NCBI GenBank assembly: GCA_030604975.1 | Contig: JAUVUV010000129.1 | Span: forward strand, 1 to 6,427 | Reading direction: 5' to 3' | DNA: 6,427 nt | DNA from: Candidatus Glassiibacteriota bacterium | GTDB lineage: Bacteria > Gemmatimonadota > Glassbacteria > GWA2-58-10 | In this document: positions 6,312 through 6,427 of the stretch, piece by piece | Layout of the letters: the number at the start of each line of letters is the position of its first letter | Numbering within the stretch: the stretch's first letter is position 1 | Notes under the pieces: model-generated | What the model was told of the DNA's origin: nothing | Database searches by the model: none | Seen by the model: the letters and a program-made list of their open reading frames with translations, nothing else | Translations under genes and position numbers: made by a program

Positions 6312-6427
6312 GGATAATCTCTATCGGTAACAACTTCACCCCGCCGCTTTAAGGTCTCCGCCAGCGATCTTGAACAGGAGCTGAAAAATAAGTATCTTGA
6401 TTTTTAGAAAATAGCGCATTCGATTTT

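Noticed and set aside
3468..6333. A nine-base match TTGTTACCG upstream of nadA (3468-3476, plus) and upstream of the DASS gene (6325-6333, minus), as a possible shared regulatory site.
   Set aside because: A nine-base match between two regions of this length is not unlikely by chance, and the distances to the two genes differ.
6336..6419. A 27-residue minus-strand open frame starting at ATG 6419 with a hydrophobic stretch.
   Set aside because: Too short, no clear ribosome site, and it ends before the transporter promoter; it is probably chance in AT-rich DNA.

Overview
The window is a bacterial chromosomal segment with four complete protein genes and the tail of a fifth. I cannot name the species. 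The content suggests a free-living, Gram-negative-type or candidate-phylum bacterium: a FapA (DUF342) protein, an orphan uroporphyrinogen-decarboxylase-like methyltransferase, an iron-sulfur quinolinate synthase and a SLC13/DASS anion symporter. No rRNA or tRNA gene, CRISPR array, transposase or phage gene was seen.

Layout. Bases 1-107 encode the last 34 residues of a CBS-domain protein. Its stop overlaps the start of a 649-residue FapA-family gene (100-2049), so these two look translationally coupled. After 31 bases comes a same-strand gene for a 409-residue URO-D superfamily protein (2081-3310). A 225-base gap (3311-3535) holds one small stem-loop, a weak promoter-like sequence and no convincing gene. 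nadA follows (3536-4603). It converges, with 33 bases between the two stops and a hairpin in the gap, on a minus-strand DASS transporter gene (4637-6211). The right end (6212-6427) is the leader and promoter region of that transporter. It has a perfect TTGACA -35 box overlapped by a perfect 7-7-7 inverted repeat.

How the genes relate. Only the CBS/FapA pair looks like a real functional unit, plausibly linked to envelope or flagellar regulation. The URO-D protein, NadA (NAD biosynthesis) and the DASS symporter (di/tricarboxylate or related anion uptake) look like separate housekeeping or metabolic genes that happen to be neighbours. Base composition changes at the FapA/URO-D boundary. Hand-counted lines inside the FapA gene run from about 22 to 55% GC, while lines in the URO-D gene are about 57-62%.

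I found no clearly new multi-gene system. The observations most worth a second look are the operator-like palindrome at the DASS promoter, the tandem duplication of the FapA N-terminal domain with its coupled CBS gene, and the URO-D protein of unknown substrate.
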